Positions 45,814-54,367 of a DNA stretch of 64,000 nucleotides are shown here, in pieces (the stretch's first letter is position 1; every line of letters begins with the position of its first letter). Source of the stretch: Aliiglaciecola sp. CAU 1673 (lineage in GTDB: Bacteria; Pseudomonadota; Gammaproteobacteria; Enterobacterales; Alteromonadaceae); contig NZ_JARHUG010000018.1 of assembly GCF_029223185.1 (NCBI RefSeq), forward strand, positions 1 through 64,000, in the 5' to 3' direction. Below the pieces are notes generated by a model. That model did not search any database and was not told the origin of the DNA. It saw only the letters and a list, made by a program, of their open reading frames with translations. The translations under genes and the position numbers were made by a program.

Positions 45814-47010
45814 ATGAGAAAGGTTGCAGGCATAGTAATGGCCGCTTTGTTGTCCGGTTGTGGCGGTTCTTCAACAGATTCAACAGCAATGGACGACGTT
45901 AACCAGCAACCCCAGTTGCAGTCCTATACATTCTCAGGAACCCTCTTCGGCTTACATGAGAGCGGTCTGGAGCTATCACTGGGCAATCAATCCCTTTACC
46001 TTGGAGCAGGTGCCACCGCGTTTTCAATGCAAGCACAGATGGCGCCCGGCGATAGCTATACCCTGGCGATCAGTACCACACCCGCATTCCATAGTTGTAC
46101 CATTGATAACGGCACAGGCACCGTCAGCGGCGATGTGTCGCAGATAGCAATCCATTGTTTAGATGAACGCGTAGGCGCCGACCTCACCCATCTGCCGGTC
46201 GGCGACAGCCTGATTTTAGATCGCAGCCAAGGTGACGAATCGCCGCAAGCGGGCAAGTTGTGGCTGTGCGGGGTACCACCAGATGGCGCCGGCGCAGCGG
46301 CTTCCGATGACTGGATCAATGCCGATGGTACGTGGAACTACATTATCAAACCCCAGGTGGAAGGCGAGAACTACGCGCTCAGTGAATTCACCGTGATCAT
46401 CGACGGTGATAAGCGTCTGGTCACCGGCAATGCACTCCCCACCACCGCCATGGGCACCTTCCCCATTGAGCCCGGTACCATTGCCTACAACTACGACAGA
46501 AACCCCAGTGTGATCAGCGAGCACGATGTCAAACTGACCTTCGATGCTGTGCCGCAAAAGAGCGAGCAGCCCCTATGCGTTGGCTTTGGCGCCACCGGAA
46601 TCTCCCTGACCGGCGCGGCCATCTATCACGGCTCTTCCACCTTGGGTACCGATGCCGCGGCATTTGAAATCCTGGATGCCTGCGGAGGCCATGCCGACGG
46701 CACCTCAACCTATCATTACCACTATATGTCGCAATGTGTGCTGGATGAACTGGACCCCGACAATGGCGGCCACTCGGCACTGATGGGCTATATCATGGAC
46801 GGCTTTGGCATCTTCGGTCCCCGCGGCGAAGACGGCGAAGTGCTGTCTTCCGCCGACCTTGACCAATGCCATGGCCATAGCCACGAAATTGAATGGGACG
46901 GTGAACTGCGGGATATGTACCACTACCACTGGACTTACGATTTCCCTTATAACGTCGGTTGCTATAACAACGAACCGCAAATTCCCTGGAACGGCCGGGC
47001 CCCGCAGTAG
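45814..47010 (+). CDS. YHYH-domain lipoprotein
   Basis: This 398-residue protein has a lipobox, ALLSGC, with Cys near residue 17. The C-terminal half carries the YHYH family motifs: TSTYHYHYMSQCVLDEL, LMGYIMDGFGIFGPRGEDG, HSHEIEWDGELRDMYHYHWTYDFPYNVGC. The Tyr-His clusters could bind metal. It is followed 5 bp later by a HupE/UreJ permease gene, which makes a metal-linked role plausible but unproven. Confidence 0.87.
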   Translation: MRKVAGIVMAALLSGCGGSSTDSTAMDDVNQQPQLQSYTFSGTLFGLHESGLELSLGNQSLYLGAGATAFSMQAQMAPGDSYTLAISTTPAFHSCTIDNGTGTVSGDVSQIAIHCLDERVGADLTHLPVGDSLILDRSQGDESPQAGKLWLCGVPPDGAGAAASDDWINADGTWNYIIKPQVEGENYALSEFTVIIDGDKRLVTGNALPTTAMGTFPIEPGTIAYNYDRNPSVISEHDVKLTFDAVPQKSEQPLCVGFGATGISLTGAAIYHGSSTLGTDAAAFEILDACGGHADGTSTYHYHYMSQCVLDELDPDNGGHSALMGYIMDGFGIFGPRGEDGEVLSSADLDQCHGHSHEIEWDGELRDMYHYHWTYDFPYNVGCYNNEPQIPWNGRAPQ

Positions 47011-47015
47011 CAGCT

Positions 47016-48128
47016 ATGAAGTACCTGATCCCACTCTTGATTGCACTGCAGCTGGGCCTTGCCAACGGCAAGGCCCTGGCTCATACCGATGGGGTTACCC
47101 AGGCCAGGCTGACCTTCGATGAAGATCGCCAGTTTCGCCTGGAGCTGCTGAATTTTGATGCCTTGAATTTTCTGGCGCCGGAGTTGGCCAAGGAGAATCT
47201 GCGTATTGAGGATCTGCCTGATGCACCCGAATCTACGCTCTTTGCAATACTACAGGCCGGACAACAGCGGCTGTTGCAAGAGCTGCAACTGCGGGATCAA
47301 CAGGGTGATCCCATTGCCTACTCCTTAAGTTTTCCGTCGCTGGAAACTTTCCGTACGCAGTTGCAGGTAAAAACCACGCTGCAACAAGAACCGGCCTTTT
47401 TGGTAAGGCTCTCTGGACATCTCACTGACAAGCAACAAGAGCTGGTTGTCCGCTTTCCCGATGCCCTCAATCAGGTGGCGCTGAAAACCGTGACCATTGC
47501 GCGTTTGCATATCGCTCCCGGCGAGCAGACACCCAATTTGCTGGGCCAAGCCACTACACAGCAAAGCTGGCTGGCTGTTGCAGGCAGGTATATCCAGCTG
47601 GGCTTTGTACACATTGTGCCTAAAGGCCTGGATCATATCCTTTTTGTACTGGGTCTGTTTCTCCTGAGCCAGCGGCTTAAACCGCTGATATGGCAGATCA
47701 GCGCCTTTACCCTTGCCCATACCTTCACCCTGGCGCTATCGGTGTATGGTGTGATTAACCTGCCGGCCAACATTGTGGAGCCCTTAATTGCCCTGTCCAT
47801 TGTGTTTATTGCCGCTGAGAACCTCTACACCAGTAAACTGCATCCCTGGCGCACGCTGGTGGTATTTGCTTTTGGCTTAGTACATGGAATGGGATTTGCG
47901 GGGGTACTGACTGAGCTGGGGATACCAGCGCATCAGCAACTCAGTGCTCTGATCGCCTTTAATCTGGGCGTAGAGCTTGGACAACTCAGTGTTGTCGCCC
48001 TGGCCCTGCTGCTACTGCACCGCACTTACGTTAAAGGCTGGTATCGAGAACTTATTGCCATACCCGCCAGTGCCGCTATTGCCTGCATTGGATTAATTTG
48101 GAGCGTACAGCGGGTGGTCGGGCTTTAA
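47016..48128 (+). CDS. HupE/UreJ family membrane protein
   Basis: This 370-residue protein has a signal peptide (to about residue 22, ALAHTDG). A periplasmic beta-rich domain of ~160 residues follows, then six to seven transmembrane segments with FVHIVPKGLDHILFVLGLFLL, FTLAHTFTLALS and FGLVHGMGFAGVL. The family includes nickel permeases of hydrogenase and urease clusters; the conserved His and Asp would bind the ion. It is probably co-transcribed with the YHYH lipoprotein. Confidence 0.87.
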   Translation: MKYLIPLLIALQLGLANGKALAHTDGVTQARLTFDEDRQFRLELLNFDALNFLAPELAKENLRIEDLPDAPESTLFAILQAGQQRLLQELQLRDQQGDPIAYSLSFPSLETFRTQLQVKTTLQQEPAFLVRLSGHLTDKQQELVVRFPDALNQVALKTVTIARLHIAPGEQTPNLLGQATTQQSWLAVAGRYIQLGFVHIVPKGLDHILFVLGLFLLSQRLKPLIWQISAFTLAHTFTLALSVYGVINLPANIVEPLIALSIVFIAAENLYTSKLHPWRTLVVFAFGLVHGMGFAGVLTELGIPAHQQLSALIAFNLGVELGQLSVVALALLLLHRTYVKGWYRELIAIPASAAIACIGLIWSVQRVVGL

Positions 48129-48158
48129 GTGTTGCGAGTTGCGAGTTGCGAGTTGCAG
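48129..48158. repeat. heptanucleotide tandem repeat after the HupE/UreJ stop
   Basis: GTTGCGA is repeated three times and ends GTTGCAG. It starts one base after the TAA stop codon. Confidence 0.85.
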
Positions 48159-48251
48159 GAAAATTGTACTAACTGAGACGCAAGCCGTACTTCGTGAAAC
48201 TGTTTAATTGGATTATATTTGTACGGCATTTCCGTAGATTTTGGTGACCTT

Positions 48252-48524
48252 ATGGAGACAATCAGCATAAATAAATTCAGAGACAATCTGAAAGCCGTTG
48301 TCGAACAAGTGGTTAGCCGCCATGAACCGCTTAAGGTCACCCGTCGCGCCGGTAAGGCCTTTGTGGTGGTGAGCGCCGATGACTGGGAAAGAGAGCAGGA
48401 AACCCTGCGTGTGCTGCAAAACAAAAGCCTGATGCGGCAAATAGCTGACTCATTACAGACCCACAACAAGGGACAAGGCTATAGGCCCACGGAAGAGAAA
48501 ATGAATGAGATCACTGGTCTTTGA
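48252..48524 (+). CDS. YefM-type antitoxin
   Basis: This 90-residue protein starts METISINKFRDNLKAVVEQV, the usual Phd/YefM N-terminus, which binds operator DNA. The C-terminal half would mask the toxin. A longer in-frame start at 48219 was rejected as unlike the family. The toxin frame starts inside this gene at 48505 with a 20-bp overlap. Because the toxin is broken, the antitoxin may now act only as a repressor. Confidence 0.85.
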   Translation: METISINKFRDNLKAVVEQVVSRHEPLKVTRRAGKAFVVVSADDWEREQETLRVLQNKSLMRQIADSLQTHNKGQGYRPTEEKMNEITGL

Positions 48525-48773
48525 AGGTAATACCTGGCAAGCCTGTGAAGCCATGGTGATTAAGATATGCGGTTGTGTAAGGCATTATGCAAGCTGCTAA
48601 AAGAAATGCTCAAAGCCGACCCCGCCAGCGGTCTGGTTAAGCCCGAACCACTAAAACATAACCTCACCGGTTTCTGGTCAAAACGCATTTCCCAAAAAGA
48701 CCGCCTTATCTACCGCTTTGATGATCATGCTATCTATATCTTCGCTATTGGTGGGCATTATGATCAGGAATGA
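48505..48773 (+). pseudogene. YoeB-type toxin, frameshifted
   Basis: Frame 1 from the ATG at 48505 reads MRSLVFEGNTWQACEAMVIK, a typical YoeB start, then runs to an early stop. Frame 3 resumes with RLCKALCKLLKEML and continues through KPEPLKHNLTGFWSKRI, QKDRLIYRF and IGGHYDQE, the expected catalytic C-terminus. The two halves join if one base is restored around 48561-48566, where five bases stand in place of six. A single deletion has therefore inactivated the ribosome-dependent mRNA-cleaving toxin. Confidence 0.87.
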
Positions 48774-48980
48774 GTGGCAAGCTGCTATTTACACATTGCC
48801 AAATAGGCGAAGCAATCAAACCTCAATCCAAATGGATGCCCGATAACGACTTCGGGCATGACAGTGCTAACTTTGAGAAGCGCTGTTCTCGGACTCAGGG
48901 CCATCAGACTAATTATTCTCTCACTGAACTTTCAGACCACTCTGCCCCGCTCGTCACTCGAAGCTCGTTACTCGTAACTG
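48774..48980. other. gene-free stretch with half-repeat and heptamer array
   Basis: The stretch 48833-48867 is a half-unit of the 130-bp repeat found at 42859-43210 (ATGCCCGATAAC...TTCGGGCAT). The stretch 48949-48978 is an imperfect seven-base array (CTCGTNA type) next to the recD stop. An open frame from 48770 shows no family features and is not called. Confidence 0.65.
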
Positions 48981-50849
48981 TTATCCCTCATATCTTACCG
49001 ATTCGCCAAGCCTGCTGGCTAACCCCGAGCCGCGCATACAGCGCCGCTGGACCGCTTGATTTAACACTTGTGAACTGGCGTACAGACTAACCTGCTTTTT
49101 GGCCCGGGTAATGCCGGTATACAACAGTTCCCGGCTTAGGAGTTCATTGCTTTGTTCACCCAAGGCGAGGATGGCGTGCTCAAATTCGCTGCCCTGGCTT
49201 TTATGGATGGTCATGGCGTAAAGAGTTTGGTGTGGCGGTACACGGCTGGGGAGCAGGCCTTTCAGCTCGCCCTGGCTATCCATAAACCAGACTTTAAGCA
49301 TGCCTTCCCTATCGGCCATACAGATGCCGATATCGCCGTTAAAAAGCCTTACGCGGTAATCGTTTTGACTGACCATTAGCGGGCGGCCGGGGTAAAAATC
49401 CTGTTGGGGACGGATCCAGCCGCGCTGCGTCAGCGCCAGTTGCACCTGGGCATTGAGCTGTTCGGTGCCCCAGGGGCCTTTACGGGTGGCGCAGAGCACT
49501 TGCTGACGAGCAAGGCAGGCAAAGGCTTCACGGATATCACCGTTATCGATGGCTTTAAAGTAGTCTTGCAAGCTTTGGCATAAGATATCGAGCAGGTGGC
49601 TTTGCCTTGGTTTGGCTTGCCACAGCACATCCTCTGATGGTTGCTGCAAAAAGGCGTTCAGGCCCTGGCTATCGCCGCTATTGGTGAGCATGGCCAGCTT
49701 ACCAATACCGCTGTCGGCGCCAAAACGGTGGCTGTGGGTCAGCATCACCACATTATCCTGCAACCGGCTTTGCGCTGTATCGCATGCCGGTAGGTCAGGG
49801 CCTCCCAGGTCTTTAATCAGCTTACAGGTCTGTTGACTAAATTGGCCGAGGGAGCTTTGTGCAAAGGGCTCGCCCAGGCTTTGGCATATATCGGCCAGCA
49901 CCGTGCCCACCTCTACGGAGGCCAACTGTTGACGGTCACCCAGCATCACCAAACGGGCATGACTGGGCAGCGCAACAAAGAGCTTGGCCATCAGCGGTAA
50001 ATCCACCATCGAGGCTTCATCCAGGATCAGCATATCCAGCGCCAACGGATTATCGCTGTTATGCCGAAAATGCACGCTGTTGGGGATAACGCCCAGCAAA
50101 CGATGCAGGGTCTGGGCCTGCTCGGGAATATCGGCCGACAGTTCTGTCGGCAATTTGGCCTTGGCGGCGCCGATAGATTCACTGAGTCTTGCCGCTGCCT
50201 TGCCAGTGGGAGCGGCCAGGGCGATGCGAAGGGGCTTTCCCTGCGCCTTGGCCAGGCCCTGCACCAGCGCCATCAGGCGGGTGACTGTGGTGGTTTTACC
50301 GGTGCCGGGGCCACCGGTGATCACACAAAAACGGCGACTGATCGCCAACAGCACCGCCACCTTTTGCCAGTCGATACCTTCCGAGGGAGGAAAAAGCCCC
50401 AACAGCAAGGCCCGGCAAGCAGATGGGTCTACCACCAGGGTTTCTTTGCTTAATGCCAGGATCGCCGCCGCCAACCGGGTTTCGTATTGCCAATAGCGCT
50501 GCAGGTACAGATCCTGCCCCTCTTTCACCAGCGGCTTGTCTACGGATAACTGCCCGCCATCTGCGCTGGCGATGCACCTTGCCTTATCCAGCATGACGCC
50601 AAGGGCAGCTAGTGTCAGCGGCGACTGGTGCAACAGCGTCAATCCCTCATTGACCTTGTGTAACAGCGCATCGAGCGACAAACACACATGCTGGGCACTT
50701 AGCTCCTGGCTTAAGACGGCGGCCACCAAACCTAAAGACTGTTTATTCTCAACCTCCCTTTCGGCCACAAATTCACCCAGGGCGACATCCAGTTCACTGA
50801 GCCAACCCGCCGCCACTAGAGGATTTAAATAAGAATAAATATTCAGCAT
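48981..50849 (-). CDS. recD: exodeoxyribonuclease V alpha subunit RecD
   Basis: This 622-residue SF1 helicase has Walker A in VITGGPGTGKTTTV near residue 180, and LDEASMVDLPLMAKLF (motif II). MTIHKSQGSEF (motif V) and LYTGITRAKKQV (motif VI) are near the C-terminus. It is the fast 5'-3' motor of RecBCD and enforces Chi regulation. The gene overlaps recB by 7 bp. Confidence 0.95.
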   Translation of the reverse strand: MLNIYSYLNPLVAAGWLSELDVALGEFVAEREVENKQSLGLVAAVLSQELSAQHVCLSLDALLHKVNEGLTLLHQSPLTLAALGVMLDKARCIASADGGQLSVDKPLVKEGQDLYLQRYWQYETRLAAAILALSKETLVVDPSACRALLLGLFPPSEGIDWQKVAVLLAISRRFCVITGGPGTGKTTTVTRLMALVQGLAKAQGKPLRIALAAPTGKAAARLSESIGAAKAKLPTELSADIPEQAQTLHRLLGVIPNSVHFRHNSDNPLALDMLILDEASMVDLPLMAKLFVALPSHARLVMLGDRQQLASVEVGTVLADICQSLGEPFAQSSLGQFSQQTCKLIKDLGGPDLPACDTAQSRLQDNVVMLTHSHRFGADSGIGKLAMLTNSGDSQGLNAFLQQPSEDVLWQAKPRQSHLLDILCQSLQDYFKAIDNGDIREAFACLARQQVLCATRKGPWGTEQLNAQVQLALTQRGWIRPQQDFYPGRPLMVSQNDYRVRLFNGDIGICMADREGMLKVWFMDSQGELKGLLPSRVPPHQTLYAMTIHKSQGSEFEHAILALGEQSNELLSRELLYTGITRAKKQVSLYASSQVLNQAVQRRCMRGSGLASRLGESVRYEG

Positions 50850-53800
50850 AGAGATAATTGTTCCATCTCGGTGGCTTTGGGCGACTCCCCATTAAACAGG
50901 GCATCCAGGGCCAGAATCAGCGCCTTGGGTGGGCGGATAGTCAGAATGCCGCAACCGGGATGGGCCGGGTGCATACCGCGTATAAACCAATAGCAGGCCC
51001 CGCCCATATCCTTGTCATAGTCATAATCGGCGCGGCGCACTGATAAAAAGCGATGCAGGGCCAGGCAATACAATATGGCCTGCAGACGGTAGTCATGGGC
51101 GACCATCGCCTGCTCCAGCGCCGCTTGCTGATAATCACTAAAGTTATTGCCCAGATGATTGGACTTGTAGTCGGCCACATAAACCTTGCCGTCGGCTTCA
51201 AACACCAAGTCGATAAAGCCTTTTAGCATGCCGTTAAGATTGTCAAAGTCATAGCGGGCGCCATAGCCAGGCAGGTGCTTTTCCACAAGCCGGTTAAAGG
51301 CCCCGGCTGAGACTCTTGCCAAAGGCAGGTGAAACTCCAGTTCCACCTTTGTACGCCCAAGCTGAGACAAGGTTAATGCACGGCTGTCAAACAGCGGGGT
51401 TTGCACCACTTCCTCAAGCCAAAGGCTGACCACCGGCCACCAGCTTTCATCAATGCCGTATTTTTGCCCTTGCTCCGCCACCAGTAATGCAAAGTCCCCT
51501 GCCTTGCCCTCTTCCACCCATTGCTCCAGCACCCCATGCAAGAACGTACCAGCCTTGGCACCGCGGATAAAACCAAAGCGATCCAAGCGTACTTGCGGGG
51601 TATCCACAGGCAGTTCGATATCCCGGCCTTCATCCTGTCCGGGCGCGGGCAAATGATCCTGAGCCAGACTGATGGCCGAGTAACTGGTCAAACGCCAGCT
51701 TTGGCGAACACTGCGACTGAGCCTGGCGTTTGTAAGTTGCACCGTTTCACTGTCTGCTACCGGCGCCAGGGGGACAGGCGCGCTGGCAACAATGGGCAGA
51801 TAGGTGATCCCAGGCTCCTGAGCCAGTGCTTGCAAGCGCTCAGCCAAAGGAATGATCTCATCGCCTTCTTTTGTCAGCAGACTACCCAAGGCGCTTAATC
51901 CCAGCAATGAGCCTTTGCCATAGCGGGCGGCAGGATCCCAGACCCCTAAACTGCAATAGTGCACTGAGCGGGTCAGGGCTACATAGAAAAGGCGGATATC
52001 CTCGGCCAGACGCTCCTGACGGGCTTTCTTCAATGCCTGTTCACCTGCTAAAAAGTCCACCCAAAGCTGATGCTGCTCATCATGATAAATAGGATCCAAC
52101 TGCTCATTAACCCGGGTGGCAAAAGGCACAAACACCAGCGGATATTCCAGGCCCTTACAGGCATGCATGGTAATGATTTGCACCAGTTGGGCGTCAGTCT
52201 CCAGCCGTAACTGCTGACCTTCATGGTTTGGATCGGGAGCCTGTACTTGCTGCTGATACCAGCGCAGAAGTTGGCTTTCGCCTTCAAGCTCGGCGCCTTG
52301 TTGCTGCAGTAATTCAATCAGATGACGAAGGTCGGTCACCCGGCGCAGCCCGTCACCGCCACTGCCACTGCCACTGCCACTGCCAAGCACAGATTCAAAC
52401 AGGTTGAGGCTGGTACTCACCTGATACAAGGCCGCGGCTATGCCCTGGGTCTGCCAGATACGGTGCCACTGAGCAAACTGCCACAGCAGTTGCTGCCAGC
52501 GGTTGTCATCCTTGAGCCAGGTATCGAAGTCCTCACCAGATAACCCCACCATCGCGCTCAACATCGCCGCCTTAACCGCCTGCTCATCCGCCGGACTATG
52601 CAGGGCTTGCAACAACAGCAACAGGTCGGCAGCGATCTCAGTGTCAAATACGCTGCGCCTGACTAAGAACACACTGGCAATATTCAGCTCGGCCAAGGCC
52701 TCTTTTATCAGCGCTGCCTCGTTGCGGTCGCGCACCAGCACCGCACAATCACCCGGGACCAGAGCGCGATCTTTCAGCCGCGCCTGGCCTTGTGCACCGG
52801 CCTTAACCAGCGCTGCAATCTGCATAGCGCAGTGGCGGGCCAAAAGCGATTGCACCTGGCTAAAGGGCTGCGGTCCTTCTCCCTGAAGATGGTGGAAGGC
52901 CAGTCCCACAAGCGGCTTGCCATCGACCATCAGCGGCTCTGGCTTACGGCCGGGTTCAACCGCTGAAAAGGGAATATCCTGATTAAACAAAAACCCCCTG
53001 ACGCTTTGTTTAAACAGGCTATTTACCGCCTTGACCATGGTCGGTTGTGAACGCCAGTTTTTATCCAGGGTAAAGCGCTGCGCTTCTGGTACCTGACGCT
53101 TGGCCTTGATATAGGTAAAGATATCGGCACCGCGAAAGGCATAGATTGCCTGCTTCGGATCGCCGATCATGATCAGACATTCATTGCCGGCGGGCGCATA
53201 AATGCGTCCAAAAATATCGAACTGGATGGGATCGGTGTCCTGAAACTCATCGATCATGGCTGCCGGATACTGCTGGCGAATAGCACTGATAAGGGCCTCG
53301 CCATGTTCACCGCCAAGTGCCCGGCTTAAATTTACCAACAGATCATCGGGGCTGAGTTCATGATGAAGCCCCTTGGCCTTTCCCAAGGCTGCTTTGACTT
53401 TTATCAGCGACTCATGACTATGGTGCAGTAACAGTCCCTGCTCCAGGGATTGTTGTAACGCCAGCACCTGTTCAAAGCGAGCAAAATCCAGATGCGCCAT
53501 CTGCGGGCTTTTCTTGGTACGGGCTTTTTCGATTTTTTCAGGGAAAAAGGCATCCCAGCCATGCTTTTCAGCAAAAGAAAAAGTCAGGTCACCACTTTGA
53601 CAAAACGCCTGCATGGCGGCCACTAACTCCCCTTTACCCAGCAGCGTATTGCCTCTGAGGGCGGCATTATTGAGGGTGTCAGCAATGTTTTCATCCAACC
53701 ACCAGCGTTTAAGCTGGGTTACTGCCAACTGATAGTCTTGCAGCAGATCATGTGGGGCCTTTTTCAGCGGCGGGCTTTTAGCATCGCGATTTAACAGGCC

Positions 53801-54367
53801 GCGAATATGGCGCAGCAAGGCGCCGGGCTCAGCCCATTGGGCCAGCGTCAGTTGCAACAGGGTCGCAGATTGGGTTTGCACATGGCGGCGCCAGTAATCG
53901 TTAACCGCCTGTTGCAAAAAGGCCGATTCATCCAGGATCAGACTTTGCTGATAAGCCGCACCGCTTTCAAAGGCATGTTGGGTAAGCATACGCTGGCTGA
54001 AACCATGGATGGTAAAGACCGATGCTTCATCCATTTGCCTGAGCGCCAGAAACAGCCGCTGGCAGGCCTCGGTGCGATCAGGCAACTCATCAATCAGGGT
54101 CTGGATCAGAGGATCTTGGCTGGCGCCCAGATAAAAATCCATGGCCGCCTGCTGTATCAGCTCACGAATACGGCTTTTAAGTTCGGCCGTGGCGGCGTTG
54201 GTAAAGGTCACCACCAAAATGCGATCCACGGTAAGCGGCGCACAACCATGGCCAAGCAACAGGCGCAAATACAAGCGCACGATGGTAAAGGTTTTGCCGG
54301 TGCCGGCGCTGGCCTCAATCAGGGCCTGGCCGTTAAGGGGGAAGCGGCCGATATCCAGGGACTTCAT
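50843..54367 (-). CDS. recB: exodeoxyribonuclease V beta subunit RecB
   Basis: This 1174-residue protein has SF1 helicase motif I in LIEASAGTGKTFTIV, FTNAATAELKSRI (Ia) and AMIDEFQDTDPIQF (II). LVQIITMHACKGLEYPLVFVP and LFYVALTRSVHY follow. The C-terminal nuclease carries VYVADYKSN (the catalytic Asp and Lys). A run of Gly-Ser pairs near residues 660-671 is encoded by a hexanucleotide repeat. It overlaps recC by 4 bp and recD by 7 bp. Confidence 0.95.
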   Translation of the reverse strand: MKSLDIGRFPLNGQALIEASAGTGKTFTIVRLYLRLLLGHGCAPLTVDRILVVTFTNAATAELKSRIRELIQQAAMDFYLGASQDPLIQTLIDELPDRTEACQRLFLALRQMDEASVFTIHGFSQRMLTQHAFESGAAYQQSLILDESAFLQQAVNDYWRRHVQTQSATLLQLTLAQWAEPGALLRHIRGLLNRDAKSPPLKKAPHDLLQDYQLAVTQLKRWWLDENIADTLNNAALRGNTLLGKGELVAAMQAFCQSGDLTFSFAEKHGWDAFFPEKIEKARTKKSPQMAHLDFARFEQVLALQQSLEQGLLLHHSHESLIKVKAALGKAKGLHHELSPDDLLVNLSRALGGEHGEALISAIRQQYPAAMIDEFQDTDPIQFDIFGRIYAPAGNECLIMIGDPKQAIYAFRGADIFTYIKAKRQVPEAQRFTLDKNWRSQPTMVKAVNSLFKQSVRGFLFNQDIPFSAVEPGRKPEPLMVDGKPLVGLAFHHLQGEGPQPFSQVQSLLARHCAMQIAALVKAGAQGQARLKDRALVPGDCAVLVRDRNEAALIKEALAELNIASVFLVRRSVFDTEIAADLLLLLQALHSPADEQAVKAAMLSAMVGLSGEDFDTWLKDDNRWQQLLWQFAQWHRIWQTQGIAAALYQVSTSLNLFESVLGSGSGSGSGGDGLRRVTDLRHLIELLQQQGAELEGESQLLRWYQQQVQAPDPNHEGQQLRLETDAQLVQIITMHACKGLEYPLVFVPFATRVNEQLDPIYHDEQHQLWVDFLAGEQALKKARQERLAEDIRLFYVALTRSVHYCSLGVWDPAARYGKGSLLGLSALGSLLTKEGDEIIPLAERLQALAQEPGITYLPIVASAPVPLAPVADSETVQLTNARLSRSVRQSWRLTSYSAISLAQDHLPAPGQDEGRDIELPVDTPQVRLDRFGFIRGAKAGTFLHGVLEQWVEEGKAGDFALLVAEQGQKYGIDESWWPVVSLWLEEVVQTPLFDSRALTLSQLGRTKVELEFHLPLARVSAGAFNRLVEKHLPGYGARYDFDNLNGMLKGFIDLVFEADGKVYVADYKSNHLGNNFSDYQQAALEQAMVAHDYRLQAILYCLALHRFLSVRRADYDYDKDMGGACYWFIRGMHPAHPGCGILTIRPPKALILALDALFNGESPKATEMEQLSLC
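52359..52384. repeat. hexanucleotide repeat CCACTG within recB
   Basis: Four perfect units in frame encode (Gly-Ser)n in the helicase domain of RecB. Changes in unit number would lengthen or shorten the linker without breaking the frame. Confidence 0.9.

Noticed and set aside
48770-49090. A 106-residue protein gene overlapping recD antisense
   Set aside because: It consists of repeat-derived and antisense sequence and has no ribosome-binding site.
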